In this document: positions 1-9,350 of the stretch, in pieces | Numbering within the stretch: position 1 is the stretch's first letter | Layout: each line of letters opens with the position of its first letter | NCBI GenBank assembly: GCA_022570795.1 | Contig: JAKUDP010000008.1 | Location: 744,001-808,000 of the forward strand | Reading direction: 5' to 3' | DNA: 64,000 nt | From: Sphaerulina vaccinii | Taxonomy: Eukaryota > Ascomycota > Dothideomycetes > Mycosphaerellales > Mycosphaerellaceae | Program-made: the position numbers and the translations under genes | The notes under the pieces: model-generated | Database searches by the model: none | What the model saw: only the letters and a program-made list of their open reading frames with translations | What the model was told of the DNA's origin: nothing

Positions 1-549
1 TATCACGCCCTTCTCCAGGACGTTCGATGGTTGTGCTTCTTCACGCTGCTTATCTTCTTCAATCGCATCCTCCTTCACCTCGCCATCGGCGTTGTCTTTA
101 CTGCTCTCTTTCTACACGATATGTCAGTGCCGCTGTCATGTATAAAGCACATATGCGCAAGGAGTTGAACTGACCTTGCTTGTGGCACCCTCATCAGTCT
201 CATCGGCCTTCACCTGGTCAAGAGCACTCTTGTCGCCATTCTTGGCCTGCTGTTCGTTGCGCTTCTCATTCTCTTTCTGCTTAGGCTCTTCCACCTGATC
301 ACCAGCATTCACTTCTTCAATGCTGCCCTGATCTTTGTCATCCTTCTGGCCGTTCTGCTGGGTAACAGGCTCATCATCCTTCATCTCCTCATCGAAGCCC
401 TCATCAACGTCATCAGAAGGATTCATGGTCTCCTCGAGCGTCTTCTGGCCCTTCTCTGGACGCTTCGACTGAACTGGACTGGTCTGCTCATCGGCCTTGC
501 GCTTCGTGCCATTGGCAGCCTTCTTGGGAGTTGATCGCTTTGGAGCCAT
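1..549 (-). CDS. Lys/Glu-rich conserved nuclear-type protein, 3' part beyond window
   Basis: The ATG is at 549 and the gene runs leftwards off the window. Exon 1 is 549-175. A 63-bp intron (112-174) has donor GTCAGT and acceptor TGTAG, and exon 2 (111-1) stays open to the edge. The N-terminus MAPKRSTPKKAANGTKRKAD is a run of basic residues resembling a nuclear localisation or DNA/RNA-contact tail. It is followed by about 100 residues rich in Asp, Glu, Lys and Gln that are probably disordered. The last visible residues, SNVLEKGVI, resemble the start of the conserved folded part of a fungal protein often labelled 'BTB domain transcription factor', but this is from memory. No catalytic motif is visible. 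The gene model is well supported by the clean splice; the function is not known. Confidence 0.6.
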
Positions 550-1445
550 GATGTCGATGTCTGTTCGTAAGGTTGTTGATGGTGAGGATCAATTGAGGAA
601 AGCTTTCGCTTGGTCAAGCAGTGAGTTCGCTTGGAGACAATGAGAGAACTTGGAAGTGAAGAAGCAAATCAAGTGAGAAGCGCTCAATGGTTGTGATGAT
701 GCAGCGCCATTGAAGTGAATCAACGGAAACGCGTCTGTGGTGACATCACCATTGCCTGGTTCGCGACGCGTTCGAGTCGCGAACTCATGTCTCTTCGATC
801 GATCACTACACTGGATGGGTTGCGTGGGCTTCTGCTCGCTCAGCAGTTGATGAAAGACATTTCCTCATGTGCTGGAGGATAGAGGACTCCATCATTCTCG
901 TTTCACCGCTCATATGCTCTGGACTTGAAGCGGCGTCTCATTCTCAAGCATTGTCAATAAGTATATGTACCTGTTCTTGGTCTCAATTCGAAGGATTCGT
1001 ATAGTAAATTCGTTTGGTATCAAGCTTTCTTGACCTCGCGGTGTATTCTTGTTCATGATCGCATAGAGTCCGTGATATCTTCAAGGTGTGCAAATGAAGA
1101 AAGTCTCCCAAGGCGGGATCTGAACAGCACACAGCACACAGGCACTTCTACCATGACACGTAGATGGCGGCGGCACTACCCGAGCCAATGACAGAACAGC
1201 ACATCCGAAGCCAGAGACTGTTTCCATTTTCACAACACCGTCTCACCACGTCGCTACTTTTCGCGAGTCCATCAAACAGGACACAGCTAGTATCTCCTGT
1301 CGGAGTCAAGCATGCAGGCAGACCTGCCGACAAGATGGCTGCGATGTAGACACTGGTACTGGACGACAGGCGAAGATGCTCAGCTCACATGGGGATTGGG
1401 ACAGGGCATGAACAGAAACCGCTATCATGATTCATCTACAGGTCA
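550..1445. other. Intergenic region
   Basis: About 0.9 kb separates the start of the charged protein (549) from the stop of the 7TM gene (1446), both on the minus strand. It should hold the promoter of the first gene and the 3' flank of the second. The short open frames on both strands have no family resemblance or splice support. I see no RNA gene or repeat. Confidence 0.5.
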
Positions 1446-2878
1446 TTATTCTTGATCGAGTGTCCCTCTCCGACTTGCTTGAAGCCACTCAGGTACCGCT
1501 GGCATCCCGCGTTCGACCTCTTTTGATTGCACTTCAAAAGTGGTCGACACGCTGATCCTCGTGTCCTCTTTCTCCTTCTCATCCTTGGACCCATCGGAGA
1601 ACAACGATGACCTGCTCGATGCTCTGGACGCGACACTGGACGCTGCGGATACTGCTGCCTTGATCTTGGCAATCACTGGAGCCGATGCCTCATCGAACAC
1701 GCGACCACAGGCCACGAGACAGACAACGATGAATCCCACTCCTATCTCGATATATGTCCAGAACAGGATGAGTGATATGGCGCCTTCGTCATCAGTCGTC
1801 TCGAATGTTGAGCCGAGGAGCGAGATCGTCGGACTTTGCAGATTATTCCTGAACATTTCAATGAAGACGATCATCCTCAAAAGACCGGCTACGACCGTGC
1901 TGCCAACACGTCAGTTGTGTTCCTCGAACCTCTGGCTCTAGCAAGTACTCACAAGAGACCGATTCCGAAGACTAGTGATGCCTGGAGCTTCCGCCTTGGT
2001 GTCATTTTAAGAGTGTTCACCATGGCAAGAGGTAAGACCAATATCGCGAGGTCCATGACCCAGCTTGTGATTGCACACGATGTCAACATGGCGAAAGTGT
2101 CGATGCAGTAATTGCGCAGCGCATACACTGTGGACCATGCTGCGGAGAAGTTCAGACTGCACACTATACGATTGTTAGTATGAACATCACAGTATAGTTG
2201 CGGTTTGCTTGCGTACTGAAGATCTCGAGGAAGAGGAATGCCACCATCCAGACTATCATAAGCCCGATCATGGTCCAATTGACATAGTCAAAGGCCGTAC
2301 GCATACCACGACCTTTGAAGATCCTTCGGAAGAAGAATAGGAAGGTCAACTTGATAAAGCCAATAGTCAGGACGTGCCCGATCCAAAAGGCATACTCGAG
2401 CTGCGCACATTGTCAACAAGTCACAAAGAGCAGCTCCCATAAATGGTGTCCTTACCTTCTCGAGCATTATTTGCCGCTCTTCCGTAACATGGAGGAACTC
2501 GCCAAAGGACTGACTAGGAGTATGGCCTGCATTCGTTAGGACGCAAGCCATTGCCATGTCATCGCGTTTCATCATATGTCTTGAGGTGGGTTGTGCCAAG
2601 GAGAGACTTACCACCCACGAAGTCCATCTGAGCGCCCACGATCATTCCAACACCCATCCCGACCATTAGGATCTGCATGGCAGGTCAGAATCAAGCGGTC
2701 AACATATTAGCCACTGTTTGCTTACCGCTGCTGGAATGATGAGGACATCGTCAATGTCCAATGATCTTGTATACTTGACTCGTCCATATATTCGAGTGGC
2801 TAAGGCAGCCAGGCCAAGGACTGGGAAGATCACCCCGATTGCTGTCACACTGCCAAAGTTGACATAGCGATAACCCAT
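1446..2878 (-). CDS. Fungal rhodopsin-type 7TM integral membrane protein (PTH11-like, no CFEM)
   Basis: Six exons are inferred: 2878-2726, 2672-2612, 2526-2456, 2400-2217, 2163-1953 and 1899-1446, with introns of 53-85 bp. All are in phase and give about 377 residues. The hydrophobic segments follow the order of the fungal rhodopsin family (Pfam Fung_rhodopsin, the transmembrane part of PTH11-like receptors). They include the first helix near VTAIGVIFPVLGLAAL with the following TRIYGR, a segment with GHVLTIGFIKLTFLFFFRRIF, and a late segment with SLILFWTYIEIGVGFIVV. The C-terminal tail (~110 residues) is Ser-rich and cytosolic in style. There is no CFEM cysteine domain. Members are often called PTH11-like GPCRs, but most are functionally untested. 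It lies just upstream of the UstYa/RiPP genes in divergent orientation. Confidence 0.82.
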
Positions 2879-3601
2879 CGTAAGCAAGACTGAGGCCTAT
2901 TTTGGTCCAAAGTGTGAGGCTGCGAGTGTGAATCCTGTGTTGGAAGAGGGCAAGCTGAAGTCTGAGCCCTCACAGTGCGGTCTGAGCTGATGATAATACT
3001 ACGGGCTCTCAGAGCACGACGGCATGCGGGAAGCAATTCAGAGGTCGACACGCGGTTCACACATGTTTCCAGCGTGGCGGCTGAGTAAACTATGCATTGC
3101 TACCACGATCCCTTGGATGTGACATTGTTGATCTGCATGTTCGGAGACCGAGGGCGACGATCTTTCAGCTCATTGATCTGCAGCAGCTTTCTCGTTGTTG
3201 GTTTGTGCCGATAACAAGAACCAAGCTCACAGTTGAGAAGTATGCCTGCAACTTGAAGCTTTCTGATTCGCCCAGGGTACAAGCTATATATGCAATACTT
3301 ATGCTTAGCTTTGCATAGTGCATCCTTCGTGCATTAAGCTTCCTAAGTTGTGCACACAACGCCTCCACGTAAAGATCTACATACTAGAGCTTTAGTGCTT
3401 CACGTAAGGGCTTCAGCTTGTACCATGGCGTCAACCTTGTCAACGAGCAGAGCAACGAATGATTGAACATGAAATGTACTGGTTCGCTCGGCGGCAGACG
3501 TAAACAGAGTCCTCCATACGCTTTGACAAAGTCGATCACAACATTGGAAACACTCCGCCCAAGAAGTCCACAACATCGGGGACCAGCATCTCTCAGTAGC
3601 G
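2879..3601. other. Divergent intergenic region
   Basis: About 0.7 kb separates the start of the 7TM gene (minus, 2878) from the start of UstYa-1 (plus, 3602), so it should carry both promoters. The small open frames here overlap on both strands without any family motif. I recognise no operator sequence. Confidence 0.5.
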
Positions 3602-4489
3602 ATGGCTTCGAACGAACGAGACGAAGAGAAACCGTTCTTGAGCAATCTTGACGACAAGACTCAAGGTGTTTCGAACATCAAGAAGAGATCATCATGGACA
3701 AGAGTGCATTATATCCTCTTCTTGCTCCATGCAGCATTCCTTGCTGTCAATGCCGGACTCTTAGCTTTCAATATCGCCAGCGACATGCACTCGACGTGCA
3801 AAGCATCGTCCTCGCCAGCGGAGATCGAAGATCTATACTGTACGACTCTATCTCACCATTGGAGATGGCAAGCATCAACTGACAATCTTGCAGCACCTGC
3901 TCAGGCCATGGTCAAGCACGAGCTTCGCATCCCGCATACAGAGCCAGGAGGTGTCTTCACAGGTCTTCCTCGAAGAGAGCTGGACGAAGCCTGGTCCAAC
4001 TTACTAACAGCCAGCATGATCGAAATGCCAGCCGAAGAGATGAGGAAGATGAACAAGTCGTCTATAGCTGTCCGCGACACTGGAAACTATGTTGCATACT
4101 ACGGAGTCTTCCATCAGCTTCATTGTTTGGTAAGAAATGCAACATTGATTGTGATCTTACAGTTGCTGACATTGAAATAGAAACGCATGTATCAATGGAA
4201 CTATCGAGAACACTACCAAGATCTGATCGACGCGGACCGCTTGACTGGCGAACACTTTGATCATTGTTTAGAAGTCATACGGACACAGATCATGTGTCAG
4301 CCAGATTTGACTGTCAACACTGTTCATTTCGACCCTGAAGCACCGACAGGCATCAAAGGCTTCAACCAACATGAGAGAAAATGTGTCAAGTGGGACTCGT
4401 TCAAGGAATGGGTGGATCAGAAGGCAATTCCAGCACCACTAGAGGCATACGTGGTCAATGAAAGTGAACCAGGAAGTTATGGTCCATAG
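3602..4489 (+). CDS. UstYa-family (DUF3328) oxidase, RiPP locus copy 1
   Basis: Three exons: 3602-3839, 3894-4129 and 4181-4489 (introns of 54 and 51 bp), giving 260 residues. The first intron keeps an open frame on read-through and is easy to miss. Splicing it restores the family motif YSPA (Tyr-Ser-Pro-Ala near residue 79), which supports the model. An N-terminal cytosolic stretch (DEEKPFL) precedes one transmembrane helix (about 33-55). Both metal-binding HxxHC motifs are intact: HQLHC at 153-157 and HFDHC at 183-187. In characterised dikaritin pathways (ustiloxin, phomopsin, asperipin), UstYa-type proteins catalyse oxidative macrocyclisation of a ribosomal core peptide at Tyr or neighbouring side chains. 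The gene is tail-to-tail with a second UstYa gene, 42 bp between stops, and 1.6 kb from a repeat precursor. The exact reaction here is inference. Confidence 0.9.
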
Positions 4490-4531
4490 TGAAAATGTAA
4501 TGTCTTGTCAGATCTCGAGATTATCAGAATG

Positions 4532-5374
4532 TCACGAGTTTCGAACTAGCATATCTGTTGACGTGGACCGCGACTGCATCCAATGATGCATCTTATCCCA
4601 ACTAATGCACTTCTGTTGCGCAGGAGCTTTATGCTTCATTACATCTCTGCCGTCCTCACCAGGAGCCCAAGCAAGCGCATAAACAGAAGTGTCCATATGG
4701 CACATCACTGATTGTCTGATGAAGTTCAAACAATGATCTGTTGCAACAAGTCAGTCTATTTCTTGCTTTTTTCTATCAGAAGAACTCACCAGCATGATGT
4801 TGTAGATACTCGTAATGTGAGCTGCCCACCTCGACATCAGGATAGAAGTAATCGAAGTACATGAACTGCTTGATTTTCTTGTAGCAATGAACGTTGTGCG
4901 CCACTCCCAGGCCAGCTGCGTAGCCGCCGTCTCTGAGTGCGATCGAGTTCTCTTCAAGACGATCAAGCTCTTGCTGGGTCATTCGGAGAAGGGTGCCTTC
5001 CAGTAGACTATGCATGGTACTCTCCCAAGCAGGTGTTGGATGACCGACCATTGTTGTGTCGTTGATTTTCATGGTTCGATACTCGTATTCTATCGCATCG
5101 TTCGCTGGAGCTAAATTTGGTGTCAGATTTGATTAAGTACCAGGAGAATTGTTGTCGTACAATATGGCTCTGCGATTGAATCTGCATTTTGCTTCACGGC
5201 TAGCAGAAATACCAGGAATATGCATATTCCGAACAGAATCACGTTGAGAGATGCTGATAGCCAGAGCCATGTTCGCGATTGTTTTCTTCCCGGTGGTATG
5301 GCATGTCTTTCGTGGCCATTCTCCAATTTCTGATTACTGTCTAGGAACGGTCGTTCCTCGTCCTTGTGCTCCAT
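4532..5374 (-). CDS. UstYa-family (DUF3328) oxidase, RiPP locus copy 2
   Basis: Three exons: 5374-5161, 5110-4790 and 4737-4532 (introns of 50 and 52 bp), giving 246 residues. The start chosen is the ATG of MEHKDEERPFL, which matches the usual N-terminus of the family; the frame is open upstream but has no ATG. Splicing the first intron creates the family signature YSPAN, and splicing the second completes the second metal motif, HADHC (177-181). The first motif is HNVHC (143-147). One transmembrane helix lies at about 35-60, followed by the catalytic domain. Low visible similarity to copy 1 suggests two distinct UstYa types, as is common in RiPP clusters that use pairs of these enzymes. It is divergently oriented from the precursor gene across a 764-bp shared promoter region. 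Confidence 0.9.
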
Positions 5375-6138
5375 CACTTGCGGTGGGTCGGGTGTCTTTC
5401 CGACAGGACAATATGAGTCTCGCTGCTTCAGTCCCGGCGTTGTTGTCGCAGCTAAGTCGGGAATGATGCGAGAACTCCACGTCAGGCGTCCAGCTGCAGG
5501 ATCCAGGATCACGTAACTTTACGCCGCGCTGCAGGTTCACCTCAGTGGCGTGCCAGCCACATGCTTATCAGCACCACTGTAACTGTTGACCCACCACTCC
5601 ACCTTCTTCGCAGAGCGAGTCGCCGTAGTGTGGTGATCAGCCAGCATATGTTTGGCACGAGGCTGGCTGGTATAGTCGGTATGAAGGAATGATCTGCAGG
5701 GAAGGATTCGTAATTCCGAAGATCTCGGTCACAAATGGATAAGTAGATAGGTAATTGCAACATCGAGCTGTATTCACTTGTTGGATAGCCTGCAGGGATC
5801 GACTACGGTTGATGAGATGCGGCTGCGCTGTGCTCCGTTCTTTGGTCAAGTTATCACTCCGAGTTTGCCGTTGCCCTTGTTTCGTGCCCGAAGACTGGTG
5901 AAGTCAGTATGGGAACCTTACTATCGACTCACGTATGCCAATGGCTTCGCCCGTGCAATGCTGATGCTAGCTCAGTAAGCTCACAGGCTATGTGCAGGCA
6001 AGGTTCAACAGCAAGATATTCGTATGTTAGCATGGTCCAGATGTTTGCTCGCTACTTTTCACCACTTGCTTCTTCGTTTTCCTCAATCGAACAACAACTC
6101 GCCACTTAGCCCATACCAACTCACTCGAGCCAGCAATC
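5375..6138. promoter_or_regulatory. Divergent promoter region between UstYa-2 and the RiPP precursor
   Basis: This 764-bp region separates the starts of the minus-strand oxidase (5374) and the plus-strand precursor (6139), so it must contain both promoters. A shared control region is what would be expected if enzyme and substrate are made together. I could not name a transcription-factor site in it with confidence. No supported gene lies inside. Confidence 0.5.
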
Positions 6139-6658
6139 ATGAAGCTGCTCATCGTCGTTCTGGCATATATTGCAATGGCATTCGCTGCACCAGTACTGGT
6201 CGAACCTCGTAAGTTATGGAGATGGCGCGCCTAGATGTGTTGCAATGCTAACAGTGGGTATAGAAGACATACAAGCAGCTAATGCCATCGCTGCACGCGA
6301 TGGCACGACTGAGTTCGATCCCGATGCTGTATACAAGCGCGACGGCACCACAGAATTTGGTATGCTTCGTTCTCCATTGGCAAAGGTCATCGACACTGAA
6401 CTTTTTAGACCCAGATGCTGCTTACAAGACGAGACGAGATGGGACGACGGAGTTCGGTATGCTCTTCGTTTCAATGTGCTCGCCAGACACACATGTTGAC
6501 CTTCGAGTAGATCCAGATGCTGCCTACAAGACCCGACGAGATGGCACCACTGAATTTGGTATGTCTATGTCCAGCTTGTCAATGCAGTACACGGAGTCGT
6601 CCATATCGTCCAAGTACTGATGGTGTTCTCAGACCCGGATGCGGCCTACAAGCAATGA
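6139..6658 (+). CDS. Kexin-processed repeat RiPP precursor, four core units
   Basis: Five exons: 6139-6208, 6264-6359, 6409-6456, 6511-6558 and 6633-6658, joined in frame to give 95 residues. A signal peptide covers about residues 1-17 (KLLIVVLAYIAMAFA core). A short pro-segment ends in AIAAR at residue 35. Four units follow: 36-49, 50-65, 66-81 and 82-95. Each reads DGTTEFDPDA(A/V)YK and then ends in KR, KTRR, KTRR or KQ-stop. KR and RR are kexin sites, so the secretory pathway should release near-identical acidic peptides of 12-14 residues with one Tyr and no Cys. Exons 3 and 4 are exactly 48 nt, one repeat each. For intron 1 the acceptor at 6263 is preferred: the CAG ending at 6253 is also in frame, but it overlaps the likely CTAAC branch site. 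Adjacent UstYa oxidases make a dikaritin-type cyclic peptide the leading idea. A pheromone-like peptide is the alternative. Confidence 0.88.
6299..6340 (+). repeat. Core unit 1 of the precursor (Val variant, KR end)
   Basis: This encodes DGTTEFDPDAVYKR without an intron. It differs from units 2-4 by Val for Ala before the Tyr, by a shorter KR processing site, and by lacking the intron that splits the other units after EF. It is preceded by a single Arg (AIAAR), not a dibasic pair. Confidence 0.88.
6341..6437 (+). repeat. Core unit 2 of the precursor (split by an intron)
   Basis: This encodes DGTTEFDPDAAYKTRR. A 49-bp intron (6360-6408) lies after the first base of the seventh codon. It starts GTATGC and ends TTTAG, with a CTGAAC branch-like site. 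The RR end is a kexin site. Confidence 0.88.
6438..6539 (+). repeat. Core unit 3 of the precursor (split by an intron)
   Basis: The peptide is the same as in unit 2. A 54-bp intron (6457-6510) again starts GTATGC and sits at the identical codon and phase. Synonymous differences from unit 2 show that the peptide is conserved while the DNA has drifted. Confidence 0.88.
6540..6655 (+). repeat. Core unit 4 of the precursor (C-terminal, no dibasic end)
   Basis: This encodes DGTTEFDPDAAYKQ and then the stop. A 74-bp intron (6559-6632, GTATGT...TCTCAG with a TACTGAT branch-like site) falls at the same place as in units 2 and 3. Being last, it needs no downstream processing site. Confidence 0.86.
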
Positions 6659-7260
6659 TGAGTGAAAATTCTTGGGGCATTGCGCGAGGCGTTAGCTTGT
6701 TCGAGCTTGTACGATAATTACGTGAGGTTCGAAGGATCCGAGGGCTCTAGATCGGAAGGATTCGAGGTCGGCCAAGGTGTGGGTCCATTGTGAACGTGGC
6801 GTTGGAGGGGTTCAAACATTGAACCCTCGTTATCGGTGTCGATCGAAGTTAGATACATAAACATCCCACCTTGCGTAGAACAATGATGATCATGATCAAC
6901 TGCTGGCCTCGCGCAGATGACGATCTCTTCCCAGAGCTCATCGGTGGAGCCTTCCAGGTGGTCCGGTTCCATTGTCCACGTTCTTCATCACTTGCAGGAC
7001 CGAGCGTGATAGCTGATGATCACAGCGTGTACAGGGTGTCATATGTAAGTAACGCAGCTGAGAAGGTACGTGAGACGTGACGTGCTAGCTCCCACGGCGC
7101 GTCTTCTGAAAGTCTAGCAACTTGATCAGTATTCTAGCAATGCATCTTTGGTCAGCAACTTCAGTCACTCCATCTTGCTATTCAGCGTGCAGACACGGAG
7201 TGAGATTGAGCATCCACAAGTTCGCGTTCCATCACATCTTCTCCTCAAACATTCCCAGTC
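6659..7260. other. Intergenic region, likely FMO promoter
   Basis: About 0.6 kb separates the precursor stop from the monooxygenase ATG. Around 6720-6780 there are a few short, imperfect copies of a GGTTCGAAGGATC/GGAAGGATTCGAGG-like string. They look like local sequence drift; they do not form a tRNA B-box or a clear array. No supported gene was found. Confidence 0.4.
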
Positions 7261-8574
7261 ATGGCTCAACAAAAGATCCGAATTGCCGTCTCAGGCGGAG
7301 GAATGGCAGGAGCCACTCTTCTGCACGCACTTCTGAAGCACGACCACCTGGATGTACACATATTCGAGTCGGCATCTGAATTTCGAGAAGCTGGAATGGC
7401 AGTCGGCATGACGAGAAATGCTTTCCAGTCTCTGGAGCTCATTGGGCCATCGGCAATAGGTGCTCTTGAGAAGGCAGGCTCTGTGCCACATCATGGTGTC
7501 AGATTCATGCTAGCACTGGGTCCTGATGCTGGAAAGATGGTCGATGAGATTGATGCCAGGAAAGACGGGAAGAGGCTGACAAGTATCGTCCATCGAGCCG
7601 CATTGTTGAAGGAACTTCTGGCAGGTACGCCTTCAGAACGCATGCATGCGTCGAAGAAGTTGAAGACAGTCGAAAGGAACGCAGATAGTTCCTTGACATT
7701 GCGTTTCGAGGACGGTTCCACACACGATACCGATGTGCTGATTGGAGCGGATGGTATCCATAGCACTGTGAGAAAGATCATTCTGGGAGAGAAGGATCCA
7801 GCTGCAAATCCAGTTTCCGCTGGTATGCTGGCGATCCCCACGTTGCAGCCGTATGACAAGTTGAAACCTATCCTGGGGAACAAGTATGTGGATACAAAAG
7901 ACCCGCGCGAATGGGCGTGGTTCGGAAAGGGCACATTCATGATGCACAATGTGTTGAATGAGGGTGAACTCATCCAGTTCATTGCAACCGTGAAGACCGA
8001 CACTGGCGATGCGTGGGCGAAAGAAGTGAAGGCCGAAGAATTTAAGCAGCACTTTGAAGGCTGGCCACCTCATCTCCAGGAGGCCTTAGAAGCTGTAAGT
8101 TGCCGGCATGTTCAATAGGGCGATGTCCCACTGACGCGTTGACAGGTGATTGGTGACGACAAATCGGTGAACTGCTGGTGTACGTGGGAACACGCCCACG
8201 CTCGCACATACGCAGACGGACCCATAGCGATCATGGGTGATGCAGCGCATGCAACGACTCCTTGGCAGGCCTCTGGTGGTGGTATGTCGATTGAAGACGC
8301 GCTGGTGCTTTCCTCGCTGTTAGGTCGCATTACTTCGTCGAAACAAGCCCCAACCGCGCTGCAGGTGTACGATGAAGCCAGAAGGCAACGCACTCAAAAT
8401 ATTGTCGATTCGAGTCGTGGGACCGGGTTGATCTTCACTGGCAAGAATCCGGAATACACTATGGATTTCGCAGGCTTGAAAGGCAGGTTGCCGCCAAGGT
8501 GGGATTTCATCTTGGACTTTGACAACGGCAAAGCACGCGATGAGGCCGTGTCGAAGCTGGAAGCACGATTGTGA
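7261..8574 (+). CDS. FAD-dependent monooxygenase, salicylate-hydroxylase-like
   Basis: Two exons, 7261-8094 and 8146-8574 (intron of 51 bp), giving 420 residues, normal for single-component class A flavin monooxygenases. The N-terminal Rossmann motif is GGGMAG (about 12-17). The DG motif is in LIGADGIHSTVR (about 160), and the ribose/FAD motif GDAAHATTPWQ lies near 304. There is no signal peptide, so it is probably cytosolic. It follows the RiPP precursor on the same strand. Characterised ustiloxin clusters carry flavin monooxygenases that tailor the cyclised peptide, so a tailoring role is plausible. An unlinked role in aromatic hydroxylation is equally compatible with the sequence. The substrate cannot be read from the motifs. 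Confidence 0.88.
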
Positions 8575-9350
8575 ACTTCTCGATGATACTCATGACGCGT
8601 CGATTGTTGTGATAGAGCACATATGAGTCGTGCTGGTGATGTGTTGATGGAAATGTAAGATGGCAGACCGCGAAGAAAAGACCGAGGCTTAGCGCGACCT
8701 TAGCGTGATTCGGCTCCACTTCTCACGCGACATCACCGCTTCACAGATTCTTTCCCACAGTTATTACAGACAAGTCATCGTCCGCAAAGCAGAGTGAAAC
8801 TAATCCAACATCTGCTGACTAGGTAGGTGACCGCATCTAACGAGCCGGTGGCAGGACGAAGCCGAGCACATTCAGGTACTCCAACCATAGCTCTCACCAC
8901 ATCCTGGGAGGAGCTTCGGAGCCCTGTGCTCTTCAAAACCGTCAAGCCTGTCCTCATACCTGTATGAGACATCGAAAGAGCCTTCATACACCGTCTTTGC
9001 CATCAAACAAGAGCAGCACATCGCGATGATGCGAGAACCTCGCTTCTCGTCTGCGATACCACACCGCTATGGAATCCCTCATTGCATCGGCATATGTCAA
9101 GGATGCTTGGCAGATCTGAGATGAAGCTTTTCAATAAACAGGAGCTGTTCATGGGCTTGCGACAAGGTCATGGGCAGTTCGACCGCGTAAGCCAGAACAC
9201 AAACCTTGACCGGCTCTTGTCGCATTCTCCAACTTCACCTCTCCCTCACGATGACTTCTCAGTTTCCAGTAATGACATCGAACTAAAGTCATTAGCGCAA
9301 CCAAGAACAGACTACTGGAGGAGCTTGCAGAACGTTGTTTATGCGCAGCA
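8575..9350. other. Intergenic region
   Basis: About 0.8 kb lies between the monooxygenase stop and the second 7TM gene, both on the plus strand. A frame around 9082-9393 overlaps the start of the 7TM gene in a different phase and shows no family features. I see nothing else. Confidence 0.45.

Noticed and set aside
6247..6263. Alternative acceptor CAG at 6253 for precursor intron 1
   Set aside because: It keeps the frame but sits directly on the probable CTAAC branch site, so the TAG at 6263 is preferred. It would only change the pro-segment.
6170..6620. Three overlapping plus-strand frames of 66-112 codons over the precursor
   Set aside because: They read through introns of the repeat precursor in different phases. 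Splicing at matching GTATG...AG sites gives one regular repeat protein, a far better explanation.
6715..6780. Possible tRNA (GGTTCGA strings)
   Set aside because: The B-box lacks the closing C, there is no matching A-box, and no cloverleaf could be formed by eye.
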